Shown piece after piece: positions 1 to 8,039 of a stretch of 31,332 nucleotides of DNA. Source of the DNA: Planctomycetota bacterium (GTDB lineage: Bacteria > Planctomycetota > UBA11346). A model generated the notes under the pieces. It was not told where the DNA came from. It was given only the letters and a program-made list of their open reading frames with translations, and searched no databases. The position numbers were made by a program, and so were the translations under genes. The stretch spans positions 10,317-41,648 of the forward strand of contig JAHEDF010000001.1 of assembly GCA_024641365.1 (NCBI GenBank), in the 5' to 3' direction. Every line of letters begins with the position of its first letter. The first letter of the stretch is position 1.

Positions 1-785
1 AACATACCACCATACAATGCGTCCATTTGTATATCAGAGGTAGTGCCACCGAGTCGTTCCGAAATTGATTGTGCATAGGCACTGTCGGGATCAGCTTTTT
101 TTGTACCGCCAAAAAACGTGTAATCGAAGTCGGTGGATAAAAAATCGTCAACAAATCCACTTATTTTTGCCCCGTCTACTGATACTTGACCATCTCTTAA
201 GCGAATGGGGTAAATTGATTGTGGTAAAAATACCGGCGTACGTGCAGGATCATTATCTTGTAAATCATTATATAATCCGGCAGGAACTTTTACGCGACCT
301 GCCTGTACCACCAGTGATTGATGAAACGTATATTCGGCGAAAGCCCAATCCAAGCGTGGATCGCCATTTTCGTAACGACCTAAATCGCGTAAATATAATT
401 GAGCACCAATTCGCACGCGATCCCATGGTCGCAGACTCGCATTCATAGCAGCTTCATAAAAATCTGTTGAGCCATCTAATGAATCTGCAGCTAAATAATT
501 ATTTCCCCACGTGCGAAAATAACCAAAACTAACAAATCCATGTGCCTCCAAACGCACCCGCTCTGCTATATCTTGGGCGGTTTCCTCAACCGCATGCAGC
601 TGCGTACCACCAAACCACAACATCGACGCGCTCACTGCCGCTATGCTCAGGCAGTGGAGTGGCTGCCTATCAGTAGGACTCGTCGTCAATTGCCAAAATT
701 GCCGATAATGTGCCAAAAACGCCTCTTTATACGCATACTGTCCTACCCGCGAAAGGTACAACTGCAATGTATTGCCCCGCGCCAT
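1..785 (-). CDS. Outer-membrane porin-like beta-barrel protein (N-terminal part, 3' end outside window)
   Basis: The minus strand is open from a possible ATG at 785 to the window edge, giving about 261 residues. The N-terminus has a hydrophobic stretch (LSIAAVSASMLWFGG) ending near an LHA site, which suggests a signal peptide. The mature part alternates polar and aromatic residues as in beta strands (GFVSFGYFRTWGNN, RIGAQLYLRDLG, LDWAFAEYTF) and has the pattern 'VVQAGRVKVPAGLYND', which resembles porin-like proteins whose barrel carries 'RAGRLGLPLYL'. By inference it forms an outer-membrane channel, so the cell has an outer membrane. Substrate is unknown. The start is uncertain: the signal-like stretch lies about 45 residues in, so a later start such as a TTG is possible, and the ATG at 785 sits only 12 bases from the likely start of the divergent cysQ-like gene. 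Confidence 0.6.
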   Translation of the reverse strand, partial: MARGNTLQLYLSRVGQYAYKEAFLAHYRQFWQLTTSPTDRQPLHCLSIAAVSASMLWFGGTQLHAVEETAQDIAERVRLEAHGFVSFGYFRTWGNNYLAADSLDGSTDFYEAAMNASLRPWDRVRIGAQLYLRDLGRYENGDPRLDWAFAEYTFHQSLVVQAGRVKVPAGLYNDLQDNDPARTPVFLPQSIYPIRLRDGQVSVDGAKISGFVDDFLSTDFDYTFFGGTKKADPDSAYAQSISERLGGTTSDIQMDALYGGM

Positions 786-796
786 GGTACACCACG

Positions 797-1621
797 ATGG
801 CACACGTGCACAATACCCCCTACGCCCATGAAATGTCGATCGCTTTACAAGCCGCACGCGAAGCAGGGGCTACCGCACTTAACATGCAAGCTGCTATCGA
901 AGCAACACGTAAAGATGACGGTTCACCCGTAACGCCAGGTGATCTTGCTGCTGACGCCGTGGTGCGACACTACCTCGCCCTGCATTTTCCTGACGACGCT
1001 ATTTTAAGTGAAGAACAAACTGATTCCGCTGAACGATTACAACATAACCGTCTGTGGATAATTGATCCGATTGACGGCACTCGTGATTACGTGGCGCAAA
1101 GTTCCGAATGGGCTGTGCAAGTTGCGCTCGCTGTCGATGGGAAATTAGTTTTGGGTGTGCTTGATTTACCTGCTGAAGGCGTGTGTTTAGTTGGTCTACC
1201 CGGGCATGGCGCATGGCTCATCGACAAGCAGGGGCAACGACCGTTATACATTAATAACGACAACGCCGATGTATTAATTACCAGCAATAGTAAACGAAAC
1301 GCCCAAGCAGTCGCAAAAGTATTAAGCGTATTGCCAGAATTTCGTTCTCTTAATGCGACCTCAGTCGGTGTAAAAATATGGCGCATGATTAATGGATTAG
1401 CTGGTTTATACGTGCATCCACGACCCCTTGCGGAATGGGATGCTGCTGCACCCGCTGCGGTTTTATTGGCAGCAGGTGGCACGGTGACTTCTCTCAGTGG
1501 TGATACATTAACTTTTAATTCTGCCTCGGGTCGCTGTGACGGTTTAGTCTATTCGAAGCGTTCTGATCATTATGAATTAATTAAACGCATGTATGTCGGT
1601 GGTGTGGAGCTAATGATATGA
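797..1621 (+). CDS. cysQ: Inositol monophosphatase family / 3'(2'),5'-bisphosphate nucleotidase (CysQ-like)
   Basis: This 274-residue protein has the metal-dependent inositol monophosphatase fold signatures: 'DGSPVT' near residue 41, 'SEEQ' at 71-74 (metal-binding Glu pair), 'WIIDPIDGTRDY' at 87-98 (the WxxDPxDGT motif) and 'EWDAAAPAAV' near 213-222 (the WDxAAP motif). CysQ members remove the 3' phosphate from PAP or PAPS in sulfur assimilation; related members act on inositol phosphates, so the substrate is inferred. An upstream ATG at 710 keeps the frame open, but the family normally starts close to 'ALQAAREAG', so ATG 797 (or 833) is preferred; starting at 710 would also overlap the divergent porin gene. 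The stop overlaps the start of the following lipoprotein gene (ATGA), indicating translational coupling. Confidence 0.85.
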   Translation: MAHVHNTPYAHEMSIALQAAREAGATALNMQAAIEATRKDDGSPVTPGDLAADAVVRHYLALHFPDDAILSEEQTDSAERLQHNRLWIIDPIDGTRDYVAQSSEWAVQVALAVDGKLVLGVLDLPAEGVCLVGLPGHGAWLIDKQGQRPLYINNDNADVLITSNSKRNAQAVAKVLSVLPEFRSLNATSVGVKIWRMINGLAGLYVHPRPLAEWDAAAPAAVLLAAGGTVTSLSGDTLTFNSASGRCDGLVYSKRSDHYELIKRMYVGGVELMI

Positions 1622-2205
1622 CATTGCGTAATTGTTTTCTGATGACGGTGTTAATGTCGGTATTTATAGGATTCACCTCTGGTTGCAGCTCCACACGTGG
1701 TCTTGAAAATAATCACGCCGAATTAGTTGCTTGGTATATTGAAGATGTCGTACGTGGCACGGCACGACAACCAACTGAATTACAAGTCACCAATTCAAAT
1801 CAGGCTCTTGAGCGTGTTGCGGGATGGTTATTAGGCGGCGATGTTAAAGGGACACACATTCATCCAAATCAAATTCAAGATCGTATGCGGCGATGGTCTG
1901 CGCTGCGAACTTTATTTATTCAAGGACACGTTGTGGTGTTACAAGATGGATTAGTAGCACCCGCACAAAAATTATTACGTGAAGATAAAGCGTATGTTTT
2001 ACCAGTTGTGGATGCGGAAAATCAAGATCGTCGCAGCATAGATGCATTAATTATTAGCATGAGCGATGCGGACCGACCAGCAGCGCGGCAATGGCTTGAT
2101 CAGGCGGCCAAAGCTCGTGTGACATTGGACAAGCAGGCCGGTGCACAAGTGTGGTTGCAACCAGCCAACACCGCCACCGATCCACGCATTCGCATAACGC
2201 CTTAA
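1618..2205 (+). CDS. Small lipoprotein, possibly DUF1318/YdbL-like
   Basis: This 195-residue protein begins with a lipoprotein signal: charged start, hydrophobic MTVLMSVFIGF, then lipobox TSGC with Cys23 as the lipidated residue. The rest is soluble and probably periplasmic. Two stretches resemble the DUF1318 (YdbL) pattern: 'ALRTLFIQGHVVVLQDGLV' (family: short helix, G-hydrophobic-V, then a Gly-rich turn) and 'VDAENQDRRSIDALI' (family: ENxDRxxLY). This match was recognised by eye and is weak. The gene overlaps the cysQ-like stop by four bases, so the two are probably co-transcribed, but no functional link is known. Its stop lies inside a short palindrome (2198-2209). Confidence 0.6.
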   Translation: MTLRNCFLMTVLMSVFIGFTSGCSSTRGLENNHAELVAWYIEDVVRGTARQPTELQVTNSNQALERVAGWLLGGDVKGTHIHPNQIQDRMRRWSALRTLFIQGHVVVLQDGLVAPAQKLLREDKAYVLPVVDAENQDRRSIDALIISMSDADRPAARQWLDQAAKARVTLDKQAGAQVWLQPANTATDPRIRITP

Positions 2206-2298
2206 GGCGCACCTGATAGTGCATAAGGCGCTGTCACGAACTGAGGCGCCCTTGCACCTGTTGAAGCCATCTCACCATGCGCCCACGAGGCCCGTACT

Positions 2299-3189
2299 AT
2301 GACACCTGCAACGACCACAGCCCTCCAAGCATCGCTTATCGAATTAATTCGTGTTACATCGACGGTGTTGCCACGCGACGCTGTTAGTGCCGTACAAGCA
2401 GGCAGACAACAAGAAGACGCTGGCACGAATGCTGCCTATGCGCTTGATGTTATTGACTGCAATATTGATTTAGCGAAATCATCTAGCCAGCCGCTCTGCC
2501 AAGATACCGGATCTATTTTGGTCTATGTCCATACACCCGTTGGTTACGATCAAATTATTTTTGAAGAAACTTTTATTGAAGCGGTGAAAGAAGCGACCAC
2601 CAAAGGTTATTTACGACAAAATTCAGTCGATTCCGTTACTGGAAAAAATAGTGGTAATAATGTCGGTCCGGGAACACCTGATTTCCATTTTCATCAATGG
2701 CGCAAAAACTATGTTGAAGTCAAATTAATGCTAAAAGGAGGCGGCTGTGAAAATGTTGGCGCTACTTATACTTTACCAAATCCAAATTTTGGTGGTCGTG
2801 ATTTAAAAGGTGTTGAAAATGCCGTACTCGATTGCGTCTTACAAGCACAAGGCCAAGGTTGCGGACCAGGTATTTTAGGCGTCGGCATAGGTGGCGACCG
2901 CGTCAGCGGTATGGCGTGCGCGAAGGAGCAATTATTACGCACTTTAGACGATACCAATGATGACCCGGTATTAAGTGAACTGGAAAAAACTATCGTCAAA
3001 AAATCAAATCAATCTGGTATTGGGCCGATGGGTTTTGGTGGCAAAACCACTTTGCTTGGTTGCAAAGTCGGAAAACGAAATCGCGTACCAGCATCATTTT
3101 TTGTATCGATCAGTTACATGTGTTGGGCATTTCGACGCCAAGGCATTAACCTGAAAACAGACGGCTCAATTGCTACTTGGCTTTATTAA
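2299..3189 (+). CDS. Class I fumarate hydratase, alpha (Fe-S) subunit
   Basis: This 296-residue protein belongs to the fumarase/tartrate dehydratase alpha family (PF05681), which converts fumarate and water to malate with a labile 4Fe-4S cluster. The three expected cluster cysteines are visible at family spacing: C67 in 'LCQDTGSI', C188 in 'GCGPGILGVGIGGD' and C275 in 'SFFVSISYMCWAFRR'. 'KGGGCENVG' (about 146-154) is the substrate-loop equivalent. It is encoded apart from the beta subunit, which follows 161 bases downstream on the same strand, so this is the two-gene type (like TtdA or archaeal fumarases) and not fused FumA. L-tartrate dehydratase activity cannot be excluded, but no tartrate genes are nearby. 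The ATG at 2299 has only a weak Shine-Dalgarno. Confidence 0.92.
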   Translation: MTPATTTALQASLIELIRVTSTVLPRDAVSAVQAGRQQEDAGTNAAYALDVIDCNIDLAKSSSQPLCQDTGSILVYVHTPVGYDQIIFEETFIEAVKEATTKGYLRQNSVDSVTGKNSGNNVGPGTPDFHFHQWRKNYVEVKLMLKGGGCENVGATYTLPNPNFGGRDLKGVENAVLDCVLQAQGQGCGPGILGVGIGGDRVSGMACAKEQLLRTLDDTNDDPVLSELEKTIVKKSNQSGIGPMGFGGKTTLLGCKVGKRNRVPASFFVSISYMCWAFRRQGINLKTDGSIATWLY

Positions 3190-3300
3190 TTAATAGCAGC
3201 AAGCGACGATCTGCTAGTTTGAAGTCACCTACTATAAACACCTACCGAGAACACCAACACCGCCTACTTAATTTCTGTATTCTATTTTCTTTTCTAAAAA

Positions 3301-3330
3301 CTCGTAGCTCGTAGCTCGTAGCTCGTAGCT
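3301..3330. repeat. Four tandem 7-bp repeats between the fumarase subunit genes
   Basis: The heptamer ctcgtag is repeated four times without interruption (3301-3328), followed by a partial 'ct'. It lies 20 bases before the beta-subunit start. A 7-bp unit is prone to slippage, so copy number may vary between strains. The downstream spacer 'aaaacccaaagggtttttc' (3332-3350) holds an AAACCC/GGGTTT inverted repeat just before the ATG. Confidence 0.9.
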
Positions 3331-3350
3331 TAAAACCCAAAGGGTTTTTC

Positions 3351-3923
3351 ATGTCAGTCCTATCGCTAACCACCCCAATAACCGAAGAACAAATTCGCAA
3401 CCTCACAGTTGGCGATACCGTAGAAATTACTGGTCGACTCTATACTGGTCGTGATGCCGTGCATCACCGCTTACATCATGGCGAAAAACCACCGGTCGAT
3501 TTAGCTGGCCATATTATTTATCACTGCGGACCCGTAATGGTTAAAGACGGTGACAAATGGCTGTGCAAAGGTGCTGGTCCAACAACGTCGTCACGTGAAG
3601 AACCCTATCAGTGGGAAGTGATGCGCGACCACGGCATTCGCGGCGTCATTGGTAAAGGCGGCATGGGCCCAAAAACATTAGAAGGCTGCGTTAAATATGG
3701 CTGTGTATATTTGCATGCGATTGGTGGCGCAGCGCAAGTCGCGGCACAAAAAATTACCCGTGTTGATGGTGTTGATTGGATGGATTTAGGCAGTCCCGAA
3801 GCTATTTGGCATTTGTGGGTCGAAAAATTTCCCTGCATTGTGACCATGGATAGCCACGGTAATTCGCTGCACAAACAAGTGTTCGACGCATCGGCCGCTG
3901 CTTTGCAGCGACTCAAAGCCTAA
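3351..3923 (+). CDS. Class I fumarate hydratase, beta subunit
   Basis: This 190-residue protein matches the Fumerase_C family (PF05683), the partner of the Fe-S alpha subunit. Visible hallmarks are 'GDTVEITGRLYTGRDAVHHR' near residues 21-40, 'AGPTTSSREEPY' near 75-86, 'GVIGKGGMG' near 99-107 and 'LHAIGGAAQVAA' near 121-132, followed by 'DLGSPEAIWHLWVEKFP'. Length is normal for a stand-alone beta subunit. With the alpha gene it should form the active fumarase of the citric acid cycle. The 161-base gap between the subunits is larger than usual for such a pair and contains tandem heptamers, so translation of the two may not be tightly coupled. Confidence 0.92.
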   Translation: MSVLSLTTPITEEQIRNLTVGDTVEITGRLYTGRDAVHHRLHHGEKPPVDLAGHIIYHCGPVMVKDGDKWLCKGAGPTTSSREEPYQWEVMRDHGIRGVIGKGGMGPKTLEGCVKYGCVYLHAIGGAAQVAAQKITRVDGVDWMDLGSPEAIWHLWVEKFPCIVTMDSHGNSLHKQVFDASAAALQRLKA

Positions 3924-3967
3924 GCGCATTTATTTCCGTTGGGGTCGTCCCGCGCCTACCTACAAGA

Positions 3968-3993
3968 GTTTTCGACAATCGATTGTCGAAAAC
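3968..3993. promoter_or_regulatory. Perfect 26-bp palindrome between fumarase and ribonucleotide reductase
   Basis: The sequence is an uninterrupted palindrome centred between 3980 and 3981, with core ttcgacaatcgattgtcgaa. It begins 45 bases after the fumarase beta stop and lies about 130 bases before the nrdJ start. No T-run follows, so it is not a classic intrinsic terminator. A dimeric regulator site or an mRNA hairpin are both possible. Its half-site 'tcgattgtc' reappears at 4049-4057. Confidence 0.6.
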
Positions 3994-4037
3994 CTGACTA
4001 AAAGTTGAGAACTTGGTCGAAAACCTGTCTAAAAGGT
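3986..4037. repeat. Pair of imperfect 21-bp direct repeats upstream of nrdJ
   Basis: gtcgaaaacctgactaaaag (3986-4005) is repeated as gtcgaaaacctgtctaaaag (4017-4036), a start-to-start spacing of 31 bases with one mismatch in 20. The first copy overlaps the right half of the 26-bp palindrome. This 31-base phasing (about three helical turns) fits either repeated binding sites or a small local duplication. Confidence 0.75.
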
Positions 4038-4121
4038 AGCTAAAGACTGTCGATTGTCCGTCGGAATCTGACAATTGATTGCAGCTGCCAGCTCTATGAT
4101 TCCGCCTACTTAGGACCTGCC

Positions 4122-6371
4122 ATGACACTCGCACAATTACAAGACTACACCTTCACCACAAAATATGCGCGCTGGAATCCAACACTGGGTCGACGCGAAA
4201 GTTTTAGTGAAGCCGTTGATCGCGTAATGAGCATGCACGCCACCACCTATGCCGGAAAAGATATTGCAGAAGAATTAACTTTTGCTTCCGAAGCAATGAA
4301 AGAGCGTTTAGTTTTAGGCAGCCAGCGTGCCCTGCAATTTGGTGGCAAGCCAATCGCCGATAAAAATGCACGCTTATATAATTGCACAGTATCCTATTGT
4401 GACCGTCCACGATTTTTCCAAGAAGCCTTATGGTTATTATTATGTGGATGCGGCGTTGGATTTTCAGTTCAGAAACACCATATTGCTCGCTTACCAGAAG
4501 TAGCACGTCCAGGAAAAAGTCGCGCAACCTACGTCATTGAAGACTCAATTGAAGGATGGTCGGACTCGCTTGGCGTATTAATGTCGTCGTATTTTACCAG
4601 CGATCAGCCATTCCCAGAATATGCCGGCAAACAAATTAAATTTGATTATTCAAAAATCCGCCCAGCTGGTGCTGCATTATCAAGTGGCATTGGTAAAGCG
4701 CCTGGCCCAGGACCACTTAAACGATCTCTCGAACAAATCCATTTATTAATTGAAGCACGTTTGGCCAGCATCGGCCAACGTTGTGCATTACCACCTGTTG
4801 ATTGTTACGATATTATTATGCACGCCAGCGATGCGGTTCTGGCTGGTGGGGTACGACGTTCAGCAACCATTTGTATTTTCTCACCCGACGATCACGACAT
4901 GGCCACGGCAAAAACAGGCGACTGGTTTGTTAAAAATCCACAACGTGGCCGTTCAAATAACTCTGCTTTATTACTGCGTGATAAAACAAAATATGACGAT
5001 TTCGCCGCACTCATGCACTCAGTGCGCGAATTTGGAGAACCGGGTTTTGTATGGGCAGATTCAACTGAAATTATGTACAACCCGTGTGTTGAAATCGGCA
5101 TGTATCCAGTCGATGTACAAACTGGTGAAAGTGGTTGGGCTTTTTGCAATTTATGCGAAATTAATATGAAGGCCTGCACGACACCTGCAATTTTTGAACG
5201 TGCATGCAAAGCCGGTGCAATATTAGGCACTCTTCAAGCAGGATATGCATCGTTCGATTATTTAGGCACCACCACCGAACGCATAGTTAAACGCGAAGCA
5301 TTACTTGGCTGTTCCATGACCGGGATGATGGATAACCCAACGATCGCCTTTGATCCGGCACTACAAGATCGCATGGCGAAATTAATTTTAAAGACTAATG
5401 AGGAGTTCGCGAAAAAATTAAGCATTAATCCAGCTGCCCGTGCGACCTGCGTTAAACCTGCTGGAACAACCAGCTGCATTTTAGGCACCGCATCTGGTAT
5501 TCATGCCCACCACGCCAAACGTTATTTCCGTCGTGTGCAGTCAAATAAAAACGAAATACCTTACCAATATTTCCAACTACATAATCAACGTGCGGTTGAA
5601 AATAGTGTGTGGAATCCCAATGGCACCGACGCCATTATTACCTTCTGCATTGAAGTCCCAGAAGAAGCGCGCACTAAAAATGACCTGTCTGCTGTCGATT
5701 TATTGGATCATGTCCGCCTGACGCAAGATCATTGGGTTGCGAGTGGTCGGCGCGAAGATCGCTGCACCGCACCGTGGTTGCGCCATAATGTCAGTAATAC
5801 GATTACTGTACGTGATAATGAATGGGATGAAGTTACGGCGTTTATTTTCAAACATCGTGATGCATTTGCGGGCGTTTCTCTGTTGCCAGAGGGTGGTGAT
5901 TTAGATTACCCGCAAGCCCCTTTTTGTGCCGTGTGGACGCATGAAGAAATTATTAAAGAGTATGGTGTCGGCAGCTTGTTCGCTTCCGGATTAATTGTCG
6001 ATGGGCTACATGCATTCGATGATGATTTATGGGGCGCATGTGCATGCGCTTTAGGAACGGGTAAATCCCTAGAGCTACCTGCATTAAAAACTGATGGCAC
6101 GCAGGATCTTGAATTATTGCATGAACAAGTGAAAAAATTGCTGCTGCAAAAAGACTGGGTTCGGCGCTCCCATAAATTTGCTAAGAATTACTTTGGTAAT
6201 GATCTGCGCCGCATGACCTATTGCTTGAAGCGCGTTCATAACTGTAAACTTTGGGAAGATTTACAGCGTGAATATATTACGGTGGATTACACCTTAATGT
6301 TGGAAACCGTCGATAACACAGGGCGTGTAGAATTAGATCCAGCTTGTGCTGGTGGTAAATGTGTGATGTAA
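4122..6371 (+). CDS. nrdJ: Adenosylcobalamin-dependent (class II) ribonucleoside-triphosphate reductase, monomeric type
   Basis: This 749-residue enzyme reduces ribonucleotides to deoxyribonucleotides and matches the monomeric RTPR type (Lactobacillus leichmannii enzyme, about 740 residues). Key features: C88 in 'LYNCTVSYCD' and C342 in 'GWAFCNLCEIN' fit the reducible active-site pair; 'NPCVEIG' at 320-326 supplies the thiyl-radical cysteine C322 with neighbouring Asn320 and Glu324; 'CVKPAGTTSC' is the conserved PxGT-type loop; the C-terminus 'CAGGKCVM' (C742, C747) is the thioredoxin-exchangeable tail pair. No small subunit or class III activase gene is adjacent, consistent with class II. 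No cobalamin riboswitch box and no NrdR box were seen upstream; instead there is a palindrome with direct repeats (3968-4037). ATG 4122 follows 'ggacctgcc'. Confidence 0.93.
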   Translation: MTLAQLQDYTFTTKYARWNPTLGRRESFSEAVDRVMSMHATTYAGKDIAEELTFASEAMKERLVLGSQRALQFGGKPIADKNARLYNCTVSYCDRPRFFQEALWLLLCGCGVGFSVQKHHIARLPEVARPGKSRATYVIEDSIEGWSDSLGVLMSSYFTSDQPFPEYAGKQIKFDYSKIRPAGAALSSGIGKAPGPGPLKRSLEQIHLLIEARLASIGQRCALPPVDCYDIIMHASDAVLAGGVRRSATICIFSPDDHDMATAKTGDWFVKNPQRGRSNNSALLLRDKTKYDDFAALMHSVREFGEPGFVWADSTEIMYNPCVEIGMYPVDVQTGESGWAFCNLCEINMKACTTPAIFERACKAGAILGTLQAGYASFDYLGTTTERIVKREALLGCSMTGMMDNPTIAFDPALQDRMAKLILKTNEEFAKKLSINPAARATCVKPAGTTSCILGTASGIHAHHAKRYFRRVQSNKNEIPYQYFQLHNQRAVENSVWNPNGTDAIITFCIEVPEEARTKNDLSAVDLLDHVRLTQDHWVASGRREDRCTAPWLRHNVSNTITVRDNEWDEVTAFIFKHRDAFAGVSLLPEGGDLDYPQAPFCAVWTHEEIIKEYGVGSLFASGLIVDGLHAFDDDLWGACACALGTGKSLELPALKTDGTQDLELLHEQVKKLLLQKDWVRRSHKFAKNYFGNDLRRMTYCLKRVHNCKLWEDLQREYITVDYTLMLETVDNTGRVELDPACAGGKCVM

Positions 6372-6373
6372 AT

Positions 6374-6397
6374 ATATAACCAAGACAGTTATATAAT
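6374..6397 (+). promoter_or_regulatory. 7-bp inverted repeat with overlapping TATAAT after nrdJ
   Basis: atataac (6374-6380), a 7-base loop, and gttatat (6388-6394) form a perfect inverted repeat immediately after the nrdJ stop. A TATAAT hexamer at 6392-6397 overlaps its right arm and lies about 33 bases before the acetyltransferase ATG. No good -35 box is visible at 17-base spacing, so the promoter reading is tentative; the hairpin is too AT-rich to be a strong terminator. Confidence 0.3.
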
Positions 6398-6429
6398 CAG
6401 CACCATTGTCACCTTGTAAGGAAACCAGG

Positions 6430-6939
6430 ATGCAACCGGAATCTGCAGCCCAGCCGTTAATTCGTTTAGCGACCGAGCATGACCTGGGCGCTATTAATGA
6501 TATTTATTCGTACTCAGTTTTATATTCCACTGCGACGTATCAAACTGAACCGAGTACCATGGAAGAGCGCACCGCTTGGTTTAAGGCCCAAAGTCCGCAA
6601 CACCCAGTGATTGTTGCTGAAATTAATGGCACGGTAATCGGTTGGGGATCATTAGCCCCCTTTCGTCAACGCGCCGCTTATCGCCACTCCGTTGAAGAAT
6701 CCGTTTATATTCATCACGATTATCATCGGCGCGGCATTGGTCGCACCATTTTATTAGAATTAATTGAGCTCGCAAAAAAGCATGGTCATCACCGTGTCAT
6801 TGCAACTATTTCAGGTGACCAAGAGCCAAGTCTTGCGCTGCATCGTGCCGTTGGATTTATTGAAGTCGGACGACTTACAGAAATTGGCTATAAATTTGGG
6901 CGCTGGTTAGACGTCGTTTATTTAGAATACCGACTCTAA
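6430..6939 (+). CDS. GNAT N-acetyltransferase, phosphinothricin/methionine-sulfone acetyltransferase (PAT)-like
   Basis: This 169-residue protein transfers an acetyl group from acetyl-CoA to a small amine. It has the PAT/MddA-type signatures: 'LIRLATEHDLGAINDIYSY' at the N-terminus, 'TYQTEPSTMEER' near residues 37-48, 'GWGSLAPFRQRAAY' (family: G(W/Y)AxxxxFRxRxAY), 'EESVYIHHDYHRRGIGR' with the acetyl-CoA loop RRGIGR, and 'SLALHRAVGFIEVG'. The substrate could be phosphinothricin-like herbicides or methionine sulfone/sulfoximine; this is inferred from family only. An upstream TTG (6406) keeps the frame open, but ATG 6430 is preferred because AAGGA stands about eight bases before it and the family begins near this residue. 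Confidence 0.88.
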   Translation: MQPESAAQPLIRLATEHDLGAINDIYSYSVLYSTATYQTEPSTMEERTAWFKAQSPQHPVIVAEINGTVIGWGSLAPFRQRAAYRHSVEESVYIHHDYHRRGIGRTILLELIELAKKHGHHRVIATISGDQEPSLALHRAVGFIEVGRLTEIGYKFGRWLDVVYLEYRL

Positions 6940-6957
6940 TTCCATAACGAAGACAGC

Positions 6958-7401
6958 CTATTTACCCTCAACGTAACGCATGTCTTTTCCGTCATACGGC
7001 GGGTAATATTGGACGTAGCATTCCACTGGGACAGATCCTACTCGGTCAATTTGGTAAATAGATCCGCGCGGAATTTCGACAATATCTCCGGTATTGGCTC
7101 GGTGCCATTTTCCGGCTAGGCGAAAATCAGCCGCACCTGAAATAACCACCATGACAACATCATGTCGATCATGAACACGGGATTCGCATGTGCCCGTCAA
7201 GCGCAACGCATGCGTACTAGTTCCTGCGGCTGAGTGTAAATTTTTAAATGAAAATATTTGCTGTTGCTCAGTTTCATTCCATGCAATTCGTCGCTTATCA
7301 ATCCCAGGTGTTATTATATCACTCCGTGCGGAGCCACCACATCCATTAATCACCATAATTGCAAATACGACAAAAGATGATTTTAAATAAATCGACAGCA
7401 T
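6958..7401 (-). CDS. Cupin-fold lipoprotein (second of tandem pair)
   Basis: This 147-residue protein starts with a lipoprotein signal ending in lipobox INGC (Cys21). The remainder is one small cupin barrel: 'VHDRHDVVMVVISGAADF' (cupin motif 1 with His and Asp), then 'ANTGDIVEIPRGSIYQ' (motif 2, GDxxxIPxG). Cupins of this type often bind a metal or sugar; the motif-1 histidines are partly retained, but the substrate is unknown. It lies seven bases downstream of a paralogous cupin lipoprotein gene (7409-7861) on the same strand, so the two probably arose by tandem duplication and are co-transcribed. It converges on the acetyltransferase gene, with only 18 bases between the stops. Confidence 0.72.
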   Translation of the reverse strand: MLSIYLKSSFVVFAIMVINGCGGSARSDIITPGIDKRRIAWNETEQQQIFSFKNLHSAAGTSTHALRLTGTCESRVHDRHDVVMVVISGAADFRLAGKWHRANTGDIVEIPRGSIYQIDRVGSVPVECYVQYYPPYDGKDMRYVEGK

Positions 7402-7408
7402 AAAATCC

Positions 7409-7861
7409 TCACGGTGCTGGTGGAGTGAATGGAAGCACGGGAATATTATCTAAGCCATTATAAGGAGGAGAAAATATGACATACACCTCACTGGTTTGTC
7501 CGATGAATTCAGCCCAGTGTACTATTCCGCGTGGTATTTCCATGACATCACCTGGTAATACATCGATAGAACGTTCGCCAATATGCAAACGAGCTGCCCC
7601 AGATAACATCACTACCATCAAATCATGTTTTTGATGAATATGTGGTTTTTCACTGTCGGCTAAGCGGATAAGATGCACGCTTTTTTCGTCCGTTGCCCGC
7701 AAGCGTCGTGCCGCAATCGGTTTTGTTTTTTCTTCGGCTGTCCACAGTATTTTATCGACGGTTTCGTCAATGGTAACTATACGACCTGTTGGTGGCGTGG
7801 CACAACTGGCAATGAAAAAGGCGGTTAAGCATAATGCAAAATAACGAAGGCGTACACGCAT
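7409..7861 (-). CDS. Cupin-fold lipoprotein (first of tandem pair)
   Basis: This 150-residue protein has a lipoprotein signal with lipobox IASC (Cys20) and a single cupin domain: 'PHIHQKHDLMVVMLSGAA' (motif 1, with three histidines) and 'VLPGDVMEIPRGIVHW' (motif 2, GDxxEIPxGxxH). This copy keeps the C-terminal motif-2 histidine that the neighbour lacks, so it has the better metal-binding set. Both copies share the layout HxxHD-MVV-SGAA, GD-EIPRG, and a terminal PPY-G. By inference both are anchored in the periplasm. The divergent GNAT-nitrilase gene starts about 180 bases away. Confidence 0.75.
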   Translation of the reverse strand: MRVRLRYFALCLTAFFIASCATPPTGRIVTIDETVDKILWTAEEKTKPIAARRLRATDEKSVHLIRLADSEKPHIHQKHDLMVVMLSGAARLHIGERSIDVLPGDVMEIPRGIVHWAEFIGQTSEVYVIFSPPYNGLDNIPVLPFTPPAP

Positions 7862-8039
7862 GTCCCGATTAGTGACACGTCACCGCAATCAGGCAACTAC
7901 TCTCAATAAAATTTGGCCAGCGCTGCATCGCACAGTATTCGCGCGGTGCAATTCATTGCTTAACAAAATAAAACACGGGAAATAACCTAATTATACTCCT
8001 CTATTGGATAAGTTCTATTTATTGTTAGCCTTTCCTCAT

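Noticed and set aside
540..932. Plus-strand ORF of 130 codons
   Set aside because: It overlaps the porin-like gene on the other strand and the cysQ start, has unnatural composition (rich in Arg, His, Pro, Cys), and shows no family features.
3301..3330. CRISPR-like array
   Set aside because: The unit is only seven bases and there are no spacers; it is a simple tandem repeat.
3924..4121. Cobalamin riboswitch or NrdR boxes upstream of nrdJ
   Set aside because: No B12 box (GCCACTG-like core) and no pair of NrdR-type boxes could be found by eye in the spacer.
4750..5169. Plus-strand ORF of 139 codons inside nrdJ
   Set aside because: It is an out-of-frame shadow of the reductase, which is intact and has conserved motifs throughout this stretch.
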